From assembly GCF_002904165.1 (NCBI RefSeq), contig NZ_CVTD020000029.1, positions 1 through 64,000 of the forward strand: a DNA stretch of 64,000 bases, given 5' to 3'. The translations under genes were made by a program, and so were the position numbers. This document shows, piece after piece, positions 43,914 through 52,563 of the stretch; position 1 is the stretch's first letter; every line of letters starts with the position of its first letter. The DNA is from Herbinix hemicellulosilytica (GTDB lineage: Bacteria > Bacillota > Clostridia > Lachnospirales > Lachnospiraceae). The notes beneath the pieces were generated by a model. It did not search any database. It was not told the DNA's origin and saw only the letters and a list, made by a program, of their open reading frames with translations.

Positions 43914-44810
43914 ATGGTGGATAGATATGAACGCATACTCGGAGGGCTTTTTGGTGTTGCTTGCGGAGACGCTCTTGGCGGAACGCTGGAATTCATGTCA
44001 AAGGATGAGATTGAAAGGAAATATGGATATTTAAAAGATATTATAGGTGGAGGCTGTTGGAACTTGGAACCTGGAGAAGTGACCGATGATACTATGATGA
44101 CTATTGCTGTCGCAGAAGGCATCCTGGACAATCCAGAGAATCCTGTCGAAGATATCGGAAAACACTTTATTGAATGGTATGATAGCAAACCTAAAGATAT
44201 CGGCAACATTATCCGAATTGCACTTGGTGAATACAAGCGAAGCAATGACTGGATGAAAACTGCCTACTATGCTCATCAGGCAACAGGTGGTATGAGTGCT
44301 GGGAATGGTTCACTAATGAGGTGCTTGCCAGTTGCTTTATATTACATTGATGTTGAAAAAATGCTGGAGATAACTGCCTCCCAAAGTGTTCTTACCCATT
44401 ATGACCAGAAAGCAACGGATGCCTGCCAGTTTTATAATCTGTTAGTTTATGATTATCTAAATGATAAGCCTAAAGTACCTGCTATAAGAGAACATATTGA
44501 AAAGTATCCAGAGTATAAGCAGGTATTTCAGGTATCAAAAGAAGAATTGAAGCCAACGGGATATGTGTTTGATACTTTGATATGTGCATTATGGTGTTTT
44601 ATTAATACTTCATCCTTTGAGGATGCTGTATGTGAAGCGGCCAATCTTGGAGGAGATGCGGATACTATAGCCGCAATTACCGGTGGAATGGCTGGAGTTT
44701 ATTACGGCTTTGGTGCTATTCCTGACAGGTGGAAAGAAAAGATATTGGTAAAAGAGCAGTTAACTTCTATTGCAAAGAGGATGATTGAAAAGAATAGGAT
44801 TCAAGAGTAA
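43914..44810 (+). CDS. ADP-ribosylglycohydrolase (DraG-like)
   Basis: 298 residues. Characteristic metal-binding motifs of the family: GVACGDALGG near the N-terminus (about 13-22), TDDTMM (about 58-63) and GGDADTIAAITGGMAG (about 250-265). These enzymes remove ADP-ribose from proteins or nucleic acids using two Mg ions. ATG 43914 has AAGGAAG upstream. It closes the operon. It could reverse a host or phage ADP-ribosylation or protect the host from the system itself; no ADP-ribosyltransferase was recognised in the operon. Confidence 0.9.
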   Translation: MVDRYERILGGLFGVACGDALGGTLEFMSKDEIERKYGYLKDIIGGGCWNLEPGEVTDDTMMTIAVAEGILDNPENPVEDIGKHFIEWYDSKPKDIGNIIRIALGEYKRSNDWMKTAYYAHQATGGMSAGNGSLMRCLPVALYYIDVEKMLEITASQSVLTHYDQKATDACQFYNLLVYDYLNDKPKVPAIREHIEKYPEYKQVFQVSKEELKPTGYVFDTLICALWCFINTSSFEDAVCEAANLGGDADTIAAITGGMAGVYYGFGAIPDRWKEKILVKEQLTSIAKRMIEKNRIQE

Positions 44811-44839
44811 TTCCAGTCGGTGTTAAGGAGAGAATTTGC

Positions 44840-44986
44840 ATGAATAGATGTCAATGGTGTGGAAAAAACTCCAGTGGTTATGGCATGGTAGTATTAACTA
44901 TAAAAGAAGTTGAGCCGTCCTAGTCTATATATGTAGAATGCTACAACAGATATATTACCGATGCATTTAGAGATGAAAGACTGTAA
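44840..44986 (+). pseudogene. Small zinc-ribbon-like ORF with in-frame amber codon
   Basis: ATG 44840 follows AAGGAG 9 nt upstream. The frame reads MNRCQWCGKNSSGYG..., reaches TAG at 44921, then stays open as SIYVECYNRYITDAFRDERL to TAA at 44984. The Cys-x2-Cys and later Cys suggest a small metal-binding protein. One nonsense mutation would explain it; see the similar case at 54064. Confidence 0.55.
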
Positions 44987-45184
44987 GGAGGGCTCTTGCG
45001 CATGATAGAAGGTTGTGGTAAAATTTTCTTATTATTTTATAACAAAAACCTAGAACCTTGATAATTAAATCTTTGTTGGTCTTGACCTATATATAAAATC
45101 ATCTTTCCTTTAAACAAAATTACATATGGAGGGTATTGATTCCATATTAGTTAAAAACATAATAATTTTAAAGGAGAAATTTAT

Positions 45185-45700
45185 ATGATAAAAAAAGGAA
45201 AAGATGGCAAGGTGATAGGAATTAATAAAGTACAAACAGATGATTGCGTAAAACACAGGGATGGCGTAGGTACTATATTAACACGCGAGCAAATAGAGTT
45301 TTTTAAATTGTGTAGAGAGTTTAATAATGAGTTTTATAAAGGCAGTATCAAAACTGTTGTAATACCATATGAAAATGGAGATATAAAATATATAGGGGGA
45401 ATAAAGGAACTTCATGCCCACGGTAAAGGGAAACTATACTATAGAGGAAATGTTCCTTACAAAGAAGGATATTTTAGGCATGGAATGTACTTAGGGCCTG
45501 AAGAAACACAGTGCGCACATATTTTTATGGATGACATTATAGAAGATATATGCCATTATATACCTTCAATGGATAGAAGCATATTGAGAGAGGCTTCTGA
45601 GAGTATTGGGACAGTTCAAGATGTGGAAGATTATTTAGTTAAGAATGATATTTCAAACCAAGTAGAAAAAATAATATATCGTACAATAGTTGTAGAATAG
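45185..45700 (+). CDS. Protein of unknown function with MORN-like stretch
   Basis: 171 residues after a strong AAAGGAG site. The middle contains a hydrophilic beta stretch (ELHAHGKGKLYYRGNVPYKEG) reminiscent of a MORN repeat. The C-terminus is helical. Monocistronic between the defence operon and a hairpin RNA. Function not recognised. Confidence 0.55.
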   Translation: MIKKGKDGKVIGINKVQTDDCVKHRDGVGTILTREQIEFFKLCREFNNEFYKGSIKTVVIPYENGDIKYIGGIKELHAHGKGKLYYRGNVPYKEGYFRHGMYLGPEETQCAHIFMDDIIEDICHYIPSMDRSILREASESIGTVQDVEDYLVKNDISNQVEKIIYRTIVVE

Positions 45701-45724
45701 TTATTTTATAGAAAATTAAAAGAT

Positions 45725-45796
45725 ACTGACGGAGGCACATCTCCTTTACGGCCAGTTTTGCAACTGGAATTAAACGTAATGGGGGTGTGCCTTTTT
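45725..45796 (+). ncRNA. Nested-hairpin terminator-like RNA, copy 2
   Basis: It begins ACTGACGGAGG. GGCACATCTCC (45734-45744) pairs with GGGGGTGTGCC (45781-45791, two G-U), enclosing a perfect CCAGTT/AACTGG hairpin, followed by TTTTT. The 5' GGAG (45731-45734) can alternatively pair with CTCC (45741-45744). It precedes the gene at 45883 and could be its attenuator. Confidence 0.55.
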
Positions 45797-45882
45797 AAAT
45801 TATTGATTGGTCATTAGGAAAGAAAAGTGACGTTAGTGCTTGGCTTAAGAATAAAGGGACACGGTTTAAGGAGGATGAAAGG

Positions 45883-46611
45883 ATGCTTACTGTTGATGAG
45901 TTCACAGAAAAAATTCTACATGATTTTAAGAAGGTATTTCCTGAAGTGAAGAAAGAAGAAAAATTTATCCGCCTTGGTACAGGGGTGACCCATGTGGAGT
46001 TGCCAATCAATAGCATGTATAAAGAATACCAGGTTACGGATTATGAAAGTATAAAGAAATTATATATAAAGGTTTCTAATGAAATATTAAATCAATACAA
46101 ATTTAAAGTAGACTATAATAATGTGTATCCATTACTTAAAAGCAGGGAGTTTGGGAAAGGGGAAAAGGATTTAGGGTTTTATAGAGAGCAAGCCTTTGCT
46201 GATATAGATATTTTTTATGCTTCAGATATCGGAGAAGTTTTTAGATTTATACTTAATAGCGATGATGTAGACTTTGATAAAATGAAAAAGGCAGCATGGG
46301 AAAACTTGAATAAGATGGCCAATCCACTGGTAAAGTTGGATAAGACACTTGATGTATTCTGCCTGAAGTATTCTACAGACTATAACTCGACATTGTTGTT
46401 AAGTACCGCACTACAGAATCAAATACACAAAAAAATAGGGAAGGATTATCTTTTTGCAATTCCTTCTTCAACTACATTAATTGTGGCCAGATATCGTCCT
46501 GAATATATTTCGATAATAAAGTCATTAATGGCAATAGACACAGACACGAACAGAATTTCGGATAAAGTGTATCAGTATAAAAATGGGATATTTGATATTG
46601 CATCGGTTTGA
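45883..46611 (+). CDS. DUF1444-like protein
   Basis: 242 residues. The YPLLKSREFG..., QAFADIDIFYASDIGEVFRFI and the beta-strand C-terminus (FAIPSSTTLIVARYRPE) resemble DUF1444/YtpQ-type proteins of Firmicutes, of unknown function. AGGAGG precedes the ATG. A hairpin RNA element lies 90 bp upstream, so its expression may be attenuated. Confidence 0.6.
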   Translation: MLTVDEFTEKILHDFKKVFPEVKKEEKFIRLGTGVTHVELPINSMYKEYQVTDYESIKKLYIKVSNEILNQYKFKVDYNNVYPLLKSREFGKGEKDLGFYREQAFADIDIFYASDIGEVFRFILNSDDVDFDKMKKAAWENLNKMANPLVKLDKTLDVFCLKYSTDYNSTLLLSTALQNQIHKKIGKDYLFAIPSSTTLIVARYRPEYISIIKSLMAIDTDTNRISDKVYQYKNGIFDIASV

Positions 46612-46777
46612 AAAGTATATTTATATTAAGGAAGTATAGGAATAAGGGTTAAGTATTATTTATTGATACTTACGGTGATTTATTTCCTAATTTGTTTGAG
46701 TAAAAAGTTTGAGTTTAGGTATTTTAAATTTGTATATTGTACTATACTAGTAATATATGGAAAGGAGATATTACAGT

Positions 46778-47044
46778 ATGAATAAGGTTTTAATTGAATG
46801 TGATACTCTCATTGATGAATATGAATTAAGTAGAGAAAACATTATAAAACAACTAGAAACGATTAAAATAGAAAAAGACCAGGATTTTGTAATTGCCTAT
46901 GATAAAGATTTTAGGTTTACTCTAGTCGGTGAAATGAGTAAAAACAATAACTCGATAGTACTAACAAATATTATAAAAGCCGATGATTTTAGGGAAATGG
47001 ATAATTCAGACTTATTTCAGTTTATAAGGGAACAAGGTGATTGA
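46778..47044 (+). CDS. Small protein of unknown function
   Basis: 88 residues from ATG 46778; the ATG at 46757 overlaps the AAGGAGA site that serves the later start. Acidic and helical N-terminus, beta-rich centre. Convergent with the next gene with a shared long-stem terminator. No family recognised. Confidence 0.55.
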   Translation: MNKVLIECDTLIDEYELSRENIIKQLETIKIEKDQDFVIAYDKDFRFTLVGEMSKNNNSIVLTNIIKADDFREMDNSDLFQFIREQGD

Positions 47045-47068
47045 GGATAAGGAAAATTAGGATAAAGG

Positions 47069-47113
47069 AATAAGGCTTTGGGGATAGGACAATATATCCT
47101 ACAAAGCCTTATT
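47069..47113. terminator. Bidirectional nested-hairpin terminator
   Basis: AATAAGGCTTTG (47069-47080) is the exact complement of CAAAGCCTTATT (47102-47113), enclosing an inner GGATA/TATCC hairpin, between convergent genes. Its right arm just abuts the stop of the minus-strand gene. Confidence 0.7.
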
Positions 47114-47116
47114 GTA

Positions 47117-47413
47117 TTAGCATTTAGGCATTTCAAATTTTACTTTTTCTATAAAATTCCTTATTGTAGGGATGTTGTTAAGCATTAGTTTATATTCATA
47201 AGGCTCTGTTTTTTGCTGAACTTGACATAGATAATGTTCTACTATTTGAATGTAAGAAAGGGATAAGGAATAATAGGTAGCAGGGTTAAGGAAACAAGTG
47301 ACTAATCCAGTGATTGCTTCACTTAACTTCCTTGCATCCTTATTCCCTAATTCCTTCCCCACAACCTGTTGCAGGTAATTCAGTTCCAGCCTGAAAACTT
47401 CTAAGTTTATCAT
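47117..47413 (-). CDS. Helical protein of unknown function
   Basis: 98 residues from the ATG at 47413, with AAGGAG 8 nt upstream. All-helical (LELNYLQQVVGKELGNKDARKLSEAI...). Part of its coding DNA consists of the GGATAAGG-type purine repeat found in the island spacers, so the gene may have been built on or invaded by that repeat. Function unknown. Confidence 0.55.
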   Translation of the reverse strand: MINLEVFRLELNYLQQVVGKELGNKDARKLSEAITGLVTCFLNPATYYSLSLSYIQIVEHYLCQVQQKTEPYEYKLMLNNIPTIRNFIEKVKFEMPKC

Positions 47414-47600
47414 TTGAACCACTCCTTCACAAAATTTGAAGCATTATAGCCACAGATAGATGGAAAGTCAAATTAAAAGAGGTAAAAGTTTTAGGCAGGG
47501 GGAAATGATAATTGGGCTAAGGTAAATTTGGTAATTTATCAATAATAATTAGAATAGATTGTTTTCTTTATCTATATGCGCTACAATAATTTTGGAAAAA

Positions 47601-47676
47601 CAGACGGAGAGCACATTCTCTTTTCACAGCCAGGTTTATACTGGCAATAATTAAGGAGAATGTGCTTTTATTTTTG
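47601..47676 (+). ncRNA. Nested-hairpin terminator-like RNA, copy 3
   Basis: It begins CAGACGGAGAGCACATTCTC. AGCACATTCTC (47610-47620) pairs perfectly with GAGAATGTGCT (47656-47666), extended by TT/AA, enclosing CCAG/CTGG, then a T-rich run. The 5' GAGA can alternatively pair with TCTC in the terminator arm. A TACAAT promoter-like box lies just upstream. It precedes the Rpn-like gene by 45 bp and may be its attenuator. Confidence 0.55.
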
Positions 47677-47720
47677 AGAAAGTTTGATGTAGTAAAATGT
47701 AAGGATAAGAGGTGACGGAT

Positions 47721-48581
47721 ATGAGAATAACTTTTCAGGAAGAGAGTATTAATGAAAAAAGTTTTAACAGGATATTTCAAGGGGTATCGTTCAAGGAGAT
47801 TGGTTTAGATTTAAGAAAGGTTAAAGAAATAGTGGAAGTAGAAAGGATAGAAAATTATAAACTACCATTGTTGATGTTTTTGCTTGAGGATGATACATTA
47901 CTTCACATAGAAATCATGAATGATGAAATAAAAACCGACCTCCAGAGCATGTTTACTTATGACATGAGTATAGTTTTAAGGTATAAGATACAGGTAAGGA
48001 CAGTAATCCTAAATTTTGGAAGCAGGCAAGATGGCAAAATAATGAGAAATTTCGGCTCAATGCATTATGAGGTTCAAATAGTAGATTTATCAAGTATTGA
48101 CGGAGATAAAGTATATGAGGAACTAAGTCAAAAAATTACTTCAGGCTACCTACTTAATAAGAGAGATAAATTAAATCTGGCATTTCTTCCATTTATGAAG
48201 CATTCGGTATCCTTCAGTGAAGCACTTAGAAAAGTTATACTTTTAATAGAGAGTATAAAGGATGAAGAAGAACGGATGGCTTATGTAGCAGTGATATCAG
48301 AAATCATATCAAGGTCTACAGGTGAACAAGGGGTTAAGGTTTTAAAGGAATATCTTATGGATACAGAGGTAGGAATAAGGATTAGGGACGAAGGGAAGAA
48401 GGAAGGTATGCGGGAATCGATTATGATAATACTTTTAGAAAAGTTTAAAGTTTTACCCGATGATGTCTACTATGCTATTGCAGAACAAAAGAATGAGAAC
48501 ACTTTAATGAAATGGCTTCAGAATGTAACCAGCATTTGCAGTGTTGATGAACTGAAGAAAATGGTATTTAACATTGAATAG
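47721..48581 (+). CDS. Rpn-like PD-(D/E)XK nuclease / transposase-associated protein
   Basis: 286 residues from ATG 47721 (AGAGGTG upstream). The N-terminal half reads like the PD-(D/E)XK core of the Rpn/PDDEXK_2 family (LPLLMFLLEDDTLLHIEIMND, with Asp and Glu-x-x motifs at about 55-75). The C-terminal part is the helical tail common to these proteins (GKKEGMRESIMIILLEKF). Rpn proteins promote RecA-independent recombination and behave as selfish nucleases. Expression may be controlled by the hairpin directly upstream. Confidence 0.7.
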   Translation: MRITFQEESINEKSFNRIFQGVSFKEIGLDLRKVKEIVEVERIENYKLPLLMFLLEDDTLLHIEIMNDEIKTDLQSMFTYDMSIVLRYKIQVRTVILNFGSRQDGKIMRNFGSMHYEVQIVDLSSIDGDKVYEELSQKITSGYLLNKRDKLNLAFLPFMKHSVSFSEALRKVILLIESIKDEEERMAYVAVISEIISRSTGEQGVKVLKEYLMDTEVGIRIRDEGKKEGMRESIMIILLEKFKVLPDDVYYAIAEQKNENTLMKWLQNVTSICSVDELKKMVFNIE

Positions 48582-48847
48582 AATAAAAAATCTTATTAGA
48601 TTACTATCGTCCCTATAAGCCCTATTACTCCTATTACCCTTTAGCACCTTATGCCCTGAATCCTATTAATTATATATGTATATTAGTTAAGATGGTCAAA
48701 GGCATATGTTTCAAGGAATTGAAAGTGTTTTAAGGCGACAAAAATTATAGCAGACTTTATTACAAATACATGAAATTTTATAAATTTGGACCTGACAAAT
48801 CTCTTTGTGCGCGCTACTATATTAGAAGAAAGGAGAGTTGATTATTG

Positions 48848-49048
48848 ATGAAAAAGAGATTAGATATAATTTTTAACATAGTTATACCTACAATGGTAGG
48901 GTACGCAACGTTCTTTCTGATTTTCTATTTCTATCAGAGATTATTTTTTGAATACAGATGGCTCGCAATAATTCCATTCATTATAGTTACAGGATATGTT
49001 ATAAAAGATAATATGAGAGAGTGGAAGATGATAAAGCAGCAGGGTTAG
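48848..49048 (+). CDS. Small membrane protein, two transmembrane helices
   Basis: 66 residues from ATG 48848 after AAGGAGAG. Two hydrophobic segments (about 10-28 and 39-52) separated by an aromatic, basic turn, with a charged C-terminus. No recognised family. Paired with the 29-residue membrane peptide downstream. Confidence 0.6.
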   Translation: MKKRLDIIFNIVIPTMVGYATFFLIFYFYQRLFFEYRWLAIIPFIIVTGYVIKDNMREWKMIKQQG

Positions 49049-49154
49049 AGAATTAGGAGTAAGGGGAAAAGGGGATAAGTGGATAAGTGGATAAGGTCAA
49101 ACTTACCCCTTATCCCTAAGTCCTGTAAAGGATAAAGAAGGTAGGGTAGGAGTT

Positions 49155-49244
49155 ATGAAATATGTAATAATTAGTCTTTTAGTCTGCATTACGATTGTAA
49201 CCATTGTTTCAATAATAGGCATAGGCATTATGAAAAGAAAATAG
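49155..49244 (+). CDS. 29-residue membrane peptide
   Basis: ATG 49155 follows TAGGAG. The peptide is one hydrophobic helix (YVIISLLVCITIVTIVSIIG) with a basic KRK end. Size and composition resemble toxic or regulatory membrane peptides, but this is inference. A terminator follows at once. Confidence 0.5.
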   Translation: MKYVIISLLVCITIVTIVSIIGIGIMKRK

Positions 49245-49263
49245 AGAGTAGATATAGATAGCG

Positions 49264-49290
49264 AAAACAGGCAAATGATGCCTGTTTTTT
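49264..49290. terminator. Terminator between convergent genes
   Basis: AAAACAGGC (49264-49272) pairs with GCCTGTTTT (49280-49288) around a 7-nt loop and a T run follows. It separates the membrane peptide from the recombinase gene, which ends at 49318. Confidence 0.8.
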
Positions 49291-49317
49291 AGTCTGAAAC
49301 TAAAGATAAATTTGTTT

Positions 49318-50208
49318 CTAATAATCTGATATAGCATTAATACTTTCTTCCAAATCCTCCTGTCTCACTTTAAGATAAATAGCGCTGCTTTCTATACTTT
49401 CATGTCCTAACAACAACTGTACAGTATTAATATCAGCATTAGGTGTATTTAGAATTTGAATTGCAAAGTGATGTCTGAACATATGAGGATGAATTTTAAT
49501 ATTGGTATCATTTGCCCAGCGTTTTAGTATTTTAAAGATTCCAGAGCGCGTAAAAGGGCGTTTTCTTTCGCTTATTAAAAGATAATCAGAGGATATGGAC
49601 ATTCTATCTCTATCTTCCATGTATGAAATTATAGCCTTTCTGACATCTAAATGAAGAGGAATATTCCTTTCTTTTTGATTTTTACCTATAATTCTTAGAT
49701 TTCCAGAACGTTCATTTATGGTTATATCAGCAAGGCGGATATTTATAAGTTCACTTACCCTGACTCCAGTTTTAGATAACAACTCAAAAACTACTATCCA
49801 TAAATTTTTCTGACTTCTATACACATATCTTTTGATTTTTCTAAAATCTGAGTCAGAAAAACCCTTTGGAGCGGTAGGTTTATTTGTACGTATCTTCTTT
49901 AAATTTTCAGCAGGGTTGTTTTTAATAATGCCATTGCTTTGAAGAAAGTAAAAATATTCTTTTAGTGCTGCAATTTTATTATTTATGGTAGATGCTTTTT
50001 GCCGTTTGATATTCAAAAGATAATTCCGGTAGTCTTGTAAGTCCATCATGATTACATTTCCTGGGATAAATTTTTCACCATATGACTCGGTGTAGTATTT
50101 TATAAAATCATTGATATTGGTAGTATAAGTTGATATTGTGCCACTTGATTTATCGTTTTTATTTAAATAATCTACAAAATCATCCAAATAATATTCCTTA
50201 GTATCCAT
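49318..50208 (-). CDS. Tyrosine recombinase / integrase (XerC/D-like)
   Basis: About 296 residues from the ATG at 50208 (AAGGGAG 7 nt upstream). An N-terminal SAM-like core-binding domain (about 1-95) is followed by a phage-integrase catalytic domain with all elements: Arg in TGVRVSELINI, Lys region KNQKERNIPL, H-x-x-R in HMFRHHF, GH in LLLGHESI and the nucleophile Tyr in SAIYLKV. It may have moved part of the cargo, or resolve dimers. It has no obvious att site beside it; the 103-bp direct repeats bracket the whole island and may instead be transposon termini. Confidence 0.9.
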   Translation of the reverse strand: MDTKEYYLDDFVDYLNKNDKSSGTISTYTTNINDFIKYYTESYGEKFIPGNVIMMDLQDYRNYLLNIKRQKASTINNKIAALKEYFYFLQSNGIIKNNPAENLKKIRTNKPTAPKGFSDSDFRKIKRYVYRSQKNLWIVVFELLSKTGVRVSELINIRLADITINERSGNLRIIGKNQKERNIPLHLDVRKAIISYMEDRDRMSISSDYLLISERKRPFTRSGIFKILKRWANDTNIKIHPHMFRHHFAIQILNTPNADINTVQLLLGHESIESSAIYLKVRQEDLEESINAISDY

Positions 50209-50496
50209 GACTAAACTCCCTTCCATAAATTTTACTATGATTTTAAGGACTCATAAGGTGAAATTCAAGTTTATATACCAGGTTGATTTCAAGTTTAAAA
50301 GTAAGGCTAAAAAGTTTTGTGGACAATTTTTAATGGCTTATTACATCAAATTAAGATAAAATTCCACTTGATTTTAATTGTATTCTCCACAAAATCCTGG
50401 TTTTGTTGACAGGTTTTGTGGAAAATTCTTCTTGTAAGATATATAATGAATATGAAATTAGTTATGCCTTTGTATTATCAATACAGGAGGAAGGAT

Positions 50497-52563
50497 ATGT
50501 TTGTATCAAAACTTTTAATAAGAAATTTTAGAAGTATAGAGAAAGAAAGTATTGATTTTAGACCTGGGAAGAATGTATTGGTAGGTAAAAATAATTCTGG
50601 CAAGAGTAATATTGTTAAAGCATTAGATTTAGTTTTAGGAGAGAAGAACCCAGTATATTTAGATATAAATGAGAAAGACTTTTTTACATGTTACGAAGAT
50701 GGAAATGAAAAGGTTAAAAAAGCGTTTTTTATAGCAGTAAAATTAGAGGGAAATGACATTAATGAAGAATTGTTTAAAAGTGTTAGTGGAGCATGGTTAG
50801 CGACTGTAGGAGACAAAAATTTGTTAGAGGATTTTTTTAACGCAAACAAAAATCCTGAGTTACTCATAAAAAATTTTGATACTCTAAGTAATAGAAGATA
50901 CTGTAAGGACACAGAAGAGTTGTTTGATATATTTAGAAATGCTCAAGAGTTATATATTTATTTTTCAGTTATAAAAAATGCTGAAATCGAAAACATGGAT
51001 TATGATATGGATAATCAGCAGAGTAATTATTCAAAAACATATTCAATTTTTTTAAAGCATGGTAACCAATATTATAGATGCTCAAAGTTTTCTAATGATT
51101 TGAAGAATTCACTGATTACAAGTGCAATTTTATCAGCGGTTAGAGATATAAATAAAGAACTTAGGATTAACACGTGGAGTTGGTATGGAAGATTAATAAA
51201 AGATATCTGGGAAAACTGTAATCCTAGTCAAAAAAGAGAAATAGATAAAAAACTCAGTGAAATTAAAGAAATTACTGATGATATCTTTACTAATGCTGCA
51301 TCAGATATAGAAGAAAAAATTAAAAAGGCTATTTATCATAACAGTATATCTTTCCAACTTCTCCAAAATACTAAAGATGATATTTATAAAGGAATAAATA
51401 TATTTGTTAATGATGGCGTTGAAGGTTTATTAGAGGATAAAGGGACAGGCATTCAGAGTGCAGTTGTAATATCACTATTTTCTTATTATTGTAGTAAATT
51501 TCATAAAAACTCTTCACTGCTTGTGGTTGAAGAGCCAGAAATATATTTACATCCGCAGGCTAGAAGGGTTGTCTCAAATAAATTTGATGAGTTTGTTAAC
51601 CTTAATTCTACAAATAGAAATCAGGTGATTATTACAACTCACTCATCTGAGTTTATAAGAAACACTGATATAGGCAACATAATAGTAGTTAAGAAGGTTA
51701 GTGGAAAAACAAAAACAAGATGTATACAAATGGAGACAGGTAAGCATAAAGAACTTGCAAAACTTCAAAATATAATATCGACTAAGAATGCAGAAATATT
51801 TTTTGCAGACAAAGTTATATTGGTAGAAGGTGGCGAGGAATATTTAATACCATTAATAGCAGAGCATTATTATCAAGAAAAAGGTTTTTTGGATTATAGC
51901 AATATTAGTGTAGCCAAAGTAGGTGGAAAATCTTTCTTCAAGCCATATATGGAGGTATTATCTTGTCTAGGAATTGAATATTATGTTATTGCTGATTTTG
52001 ATATTCTCCATAATGGATTAGAAGATATCGATGAATTTATAAATGAGTTTTCTCAGGAAGAATTGAATGATATTAGAAAGTCATTAAATGAAATAATACC
52101 AATTGATGAGCCGTGGATAAAGAGCAAAGATATAAGAGAGAAATTATTAAAACCTGATAAAAGTATGGATGCAAAATCATTATGTACTGTTATAGACGAA
52201 ATTTGTGCTACTGAAGAATATAATGACAAGTTAAAAGAGATATGGCAGTATGTGAGACCTAAAGTAACCAAAAAAGTAAATTATAGAATATTAGATAATT
52301 ATGAAGATATAAAATTTAAAGTTTACAATTATATAGACAAATTAAAAGCAAGTAATATTTTTATACTAAAAAAAGGGGAACTAGAAGATTATATTACTGA
52401 TGATGGCCAAAAAATAATTGAAGATTTAGGATTTGCAAATCAAAAAGAGTTAAAAATCATAAAGTTATCAGAATTAGTAAATAATGGTAATGTTAAAATA
52501 GAACAAGTGCTTGACGTGGAAGATTATATTGAAGTTATACAAAAACTTAAGTTCAATAGTTAA
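50497..52563 (+). CDS. OLD-family ATP-dependent endonuclease
   Basis: 688 residues from ATG 50497, which follows AGGAGGAAGG; the long ORF start at 50416 is unlikely. ABC-type ATPase with Walker A GKNNSGKSN (about 29-37), signature-like and Walker B SLLVVEEPEIYLHPQARR (about 341-358), followed by a TOPRIM nuclease domain with ILVEGGEEYLI (about 440-450) and ADFDILHNG (about 498-506). Class 1 OLD proteins cleave DNA and act in phage exclusion. A GajB-type helicase is not next to it, so Gabija is not supported. Confidence 0.85.
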   Translation: MFVSKLLIRNFRSIEKESIDFRPGKNVLVGKNNSGKSNIVKALDLVLGEKNPVYLDINEKDFFTCYEDGNEKVKKAFFIAVKLEGNDINEELFKSVSGAWLATVGDKNLLEDFFNANKNPELLIKNFDTLSNRRYCKDTEELFDIFRNAQELYIYFSVIKNAEIENMDYDMDNQQSNYSKTYSIFLKHGNQYYRCSKFSNDLKNSLITSAILSAVRDINKELRINTWSWYGRLIKDIWENCNPSQKREIDKKLSEIKEITDDIFTNAASDIEEKIKKAIYHNSISFQLLQNTKDDIYKGINIFVNDGVEGLLEDKGTGIQSAVVISLFSYYCSKFHKNSSLLVVEEPEIYLHPQARRVVSNKFDEFVNLNSTNRNQVIITTHSSEFIRNTDIGNIIVVKKVSGKTKTRCIQMETGKHKELAKLQNIISTKNAEIFFADKVILVEGGEEYLIPLIAEHYYQEKGFLDYSNISVAKVGGKSFFKPYMEVLSCLGIEYYVIADFDILHNGLEDIDEFINEFSQEELNDIRKSLNEIIPIDEPWIKSKDIREKLLKPDKSMDAKSLCTVIDEICATEEYNDKLKEIWQYVRPKVTKKVNYRILDNYEDIKFKVYNYIDKLKASNIFILKKGELEDYITDDGQKIIEDLGFANQKELKIIKLSELVNNGNVKIEQVLDVEDYIEVIQKLKFNS

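Noticed and set aside
25176-44810. BREX or DISARM assignment of the operon
   Set aside because: No PglZ/BrxZ phosphatase, BrxL protease, BrxA/B or DISARM helicase/DUF1998 proteins were recognised.
50497-52563. Gabija system (GajA-type OLD nuclease)
   Set aside because: The neighbouring gene lacks UvrD-like helicase motifs, so GajB is missing.
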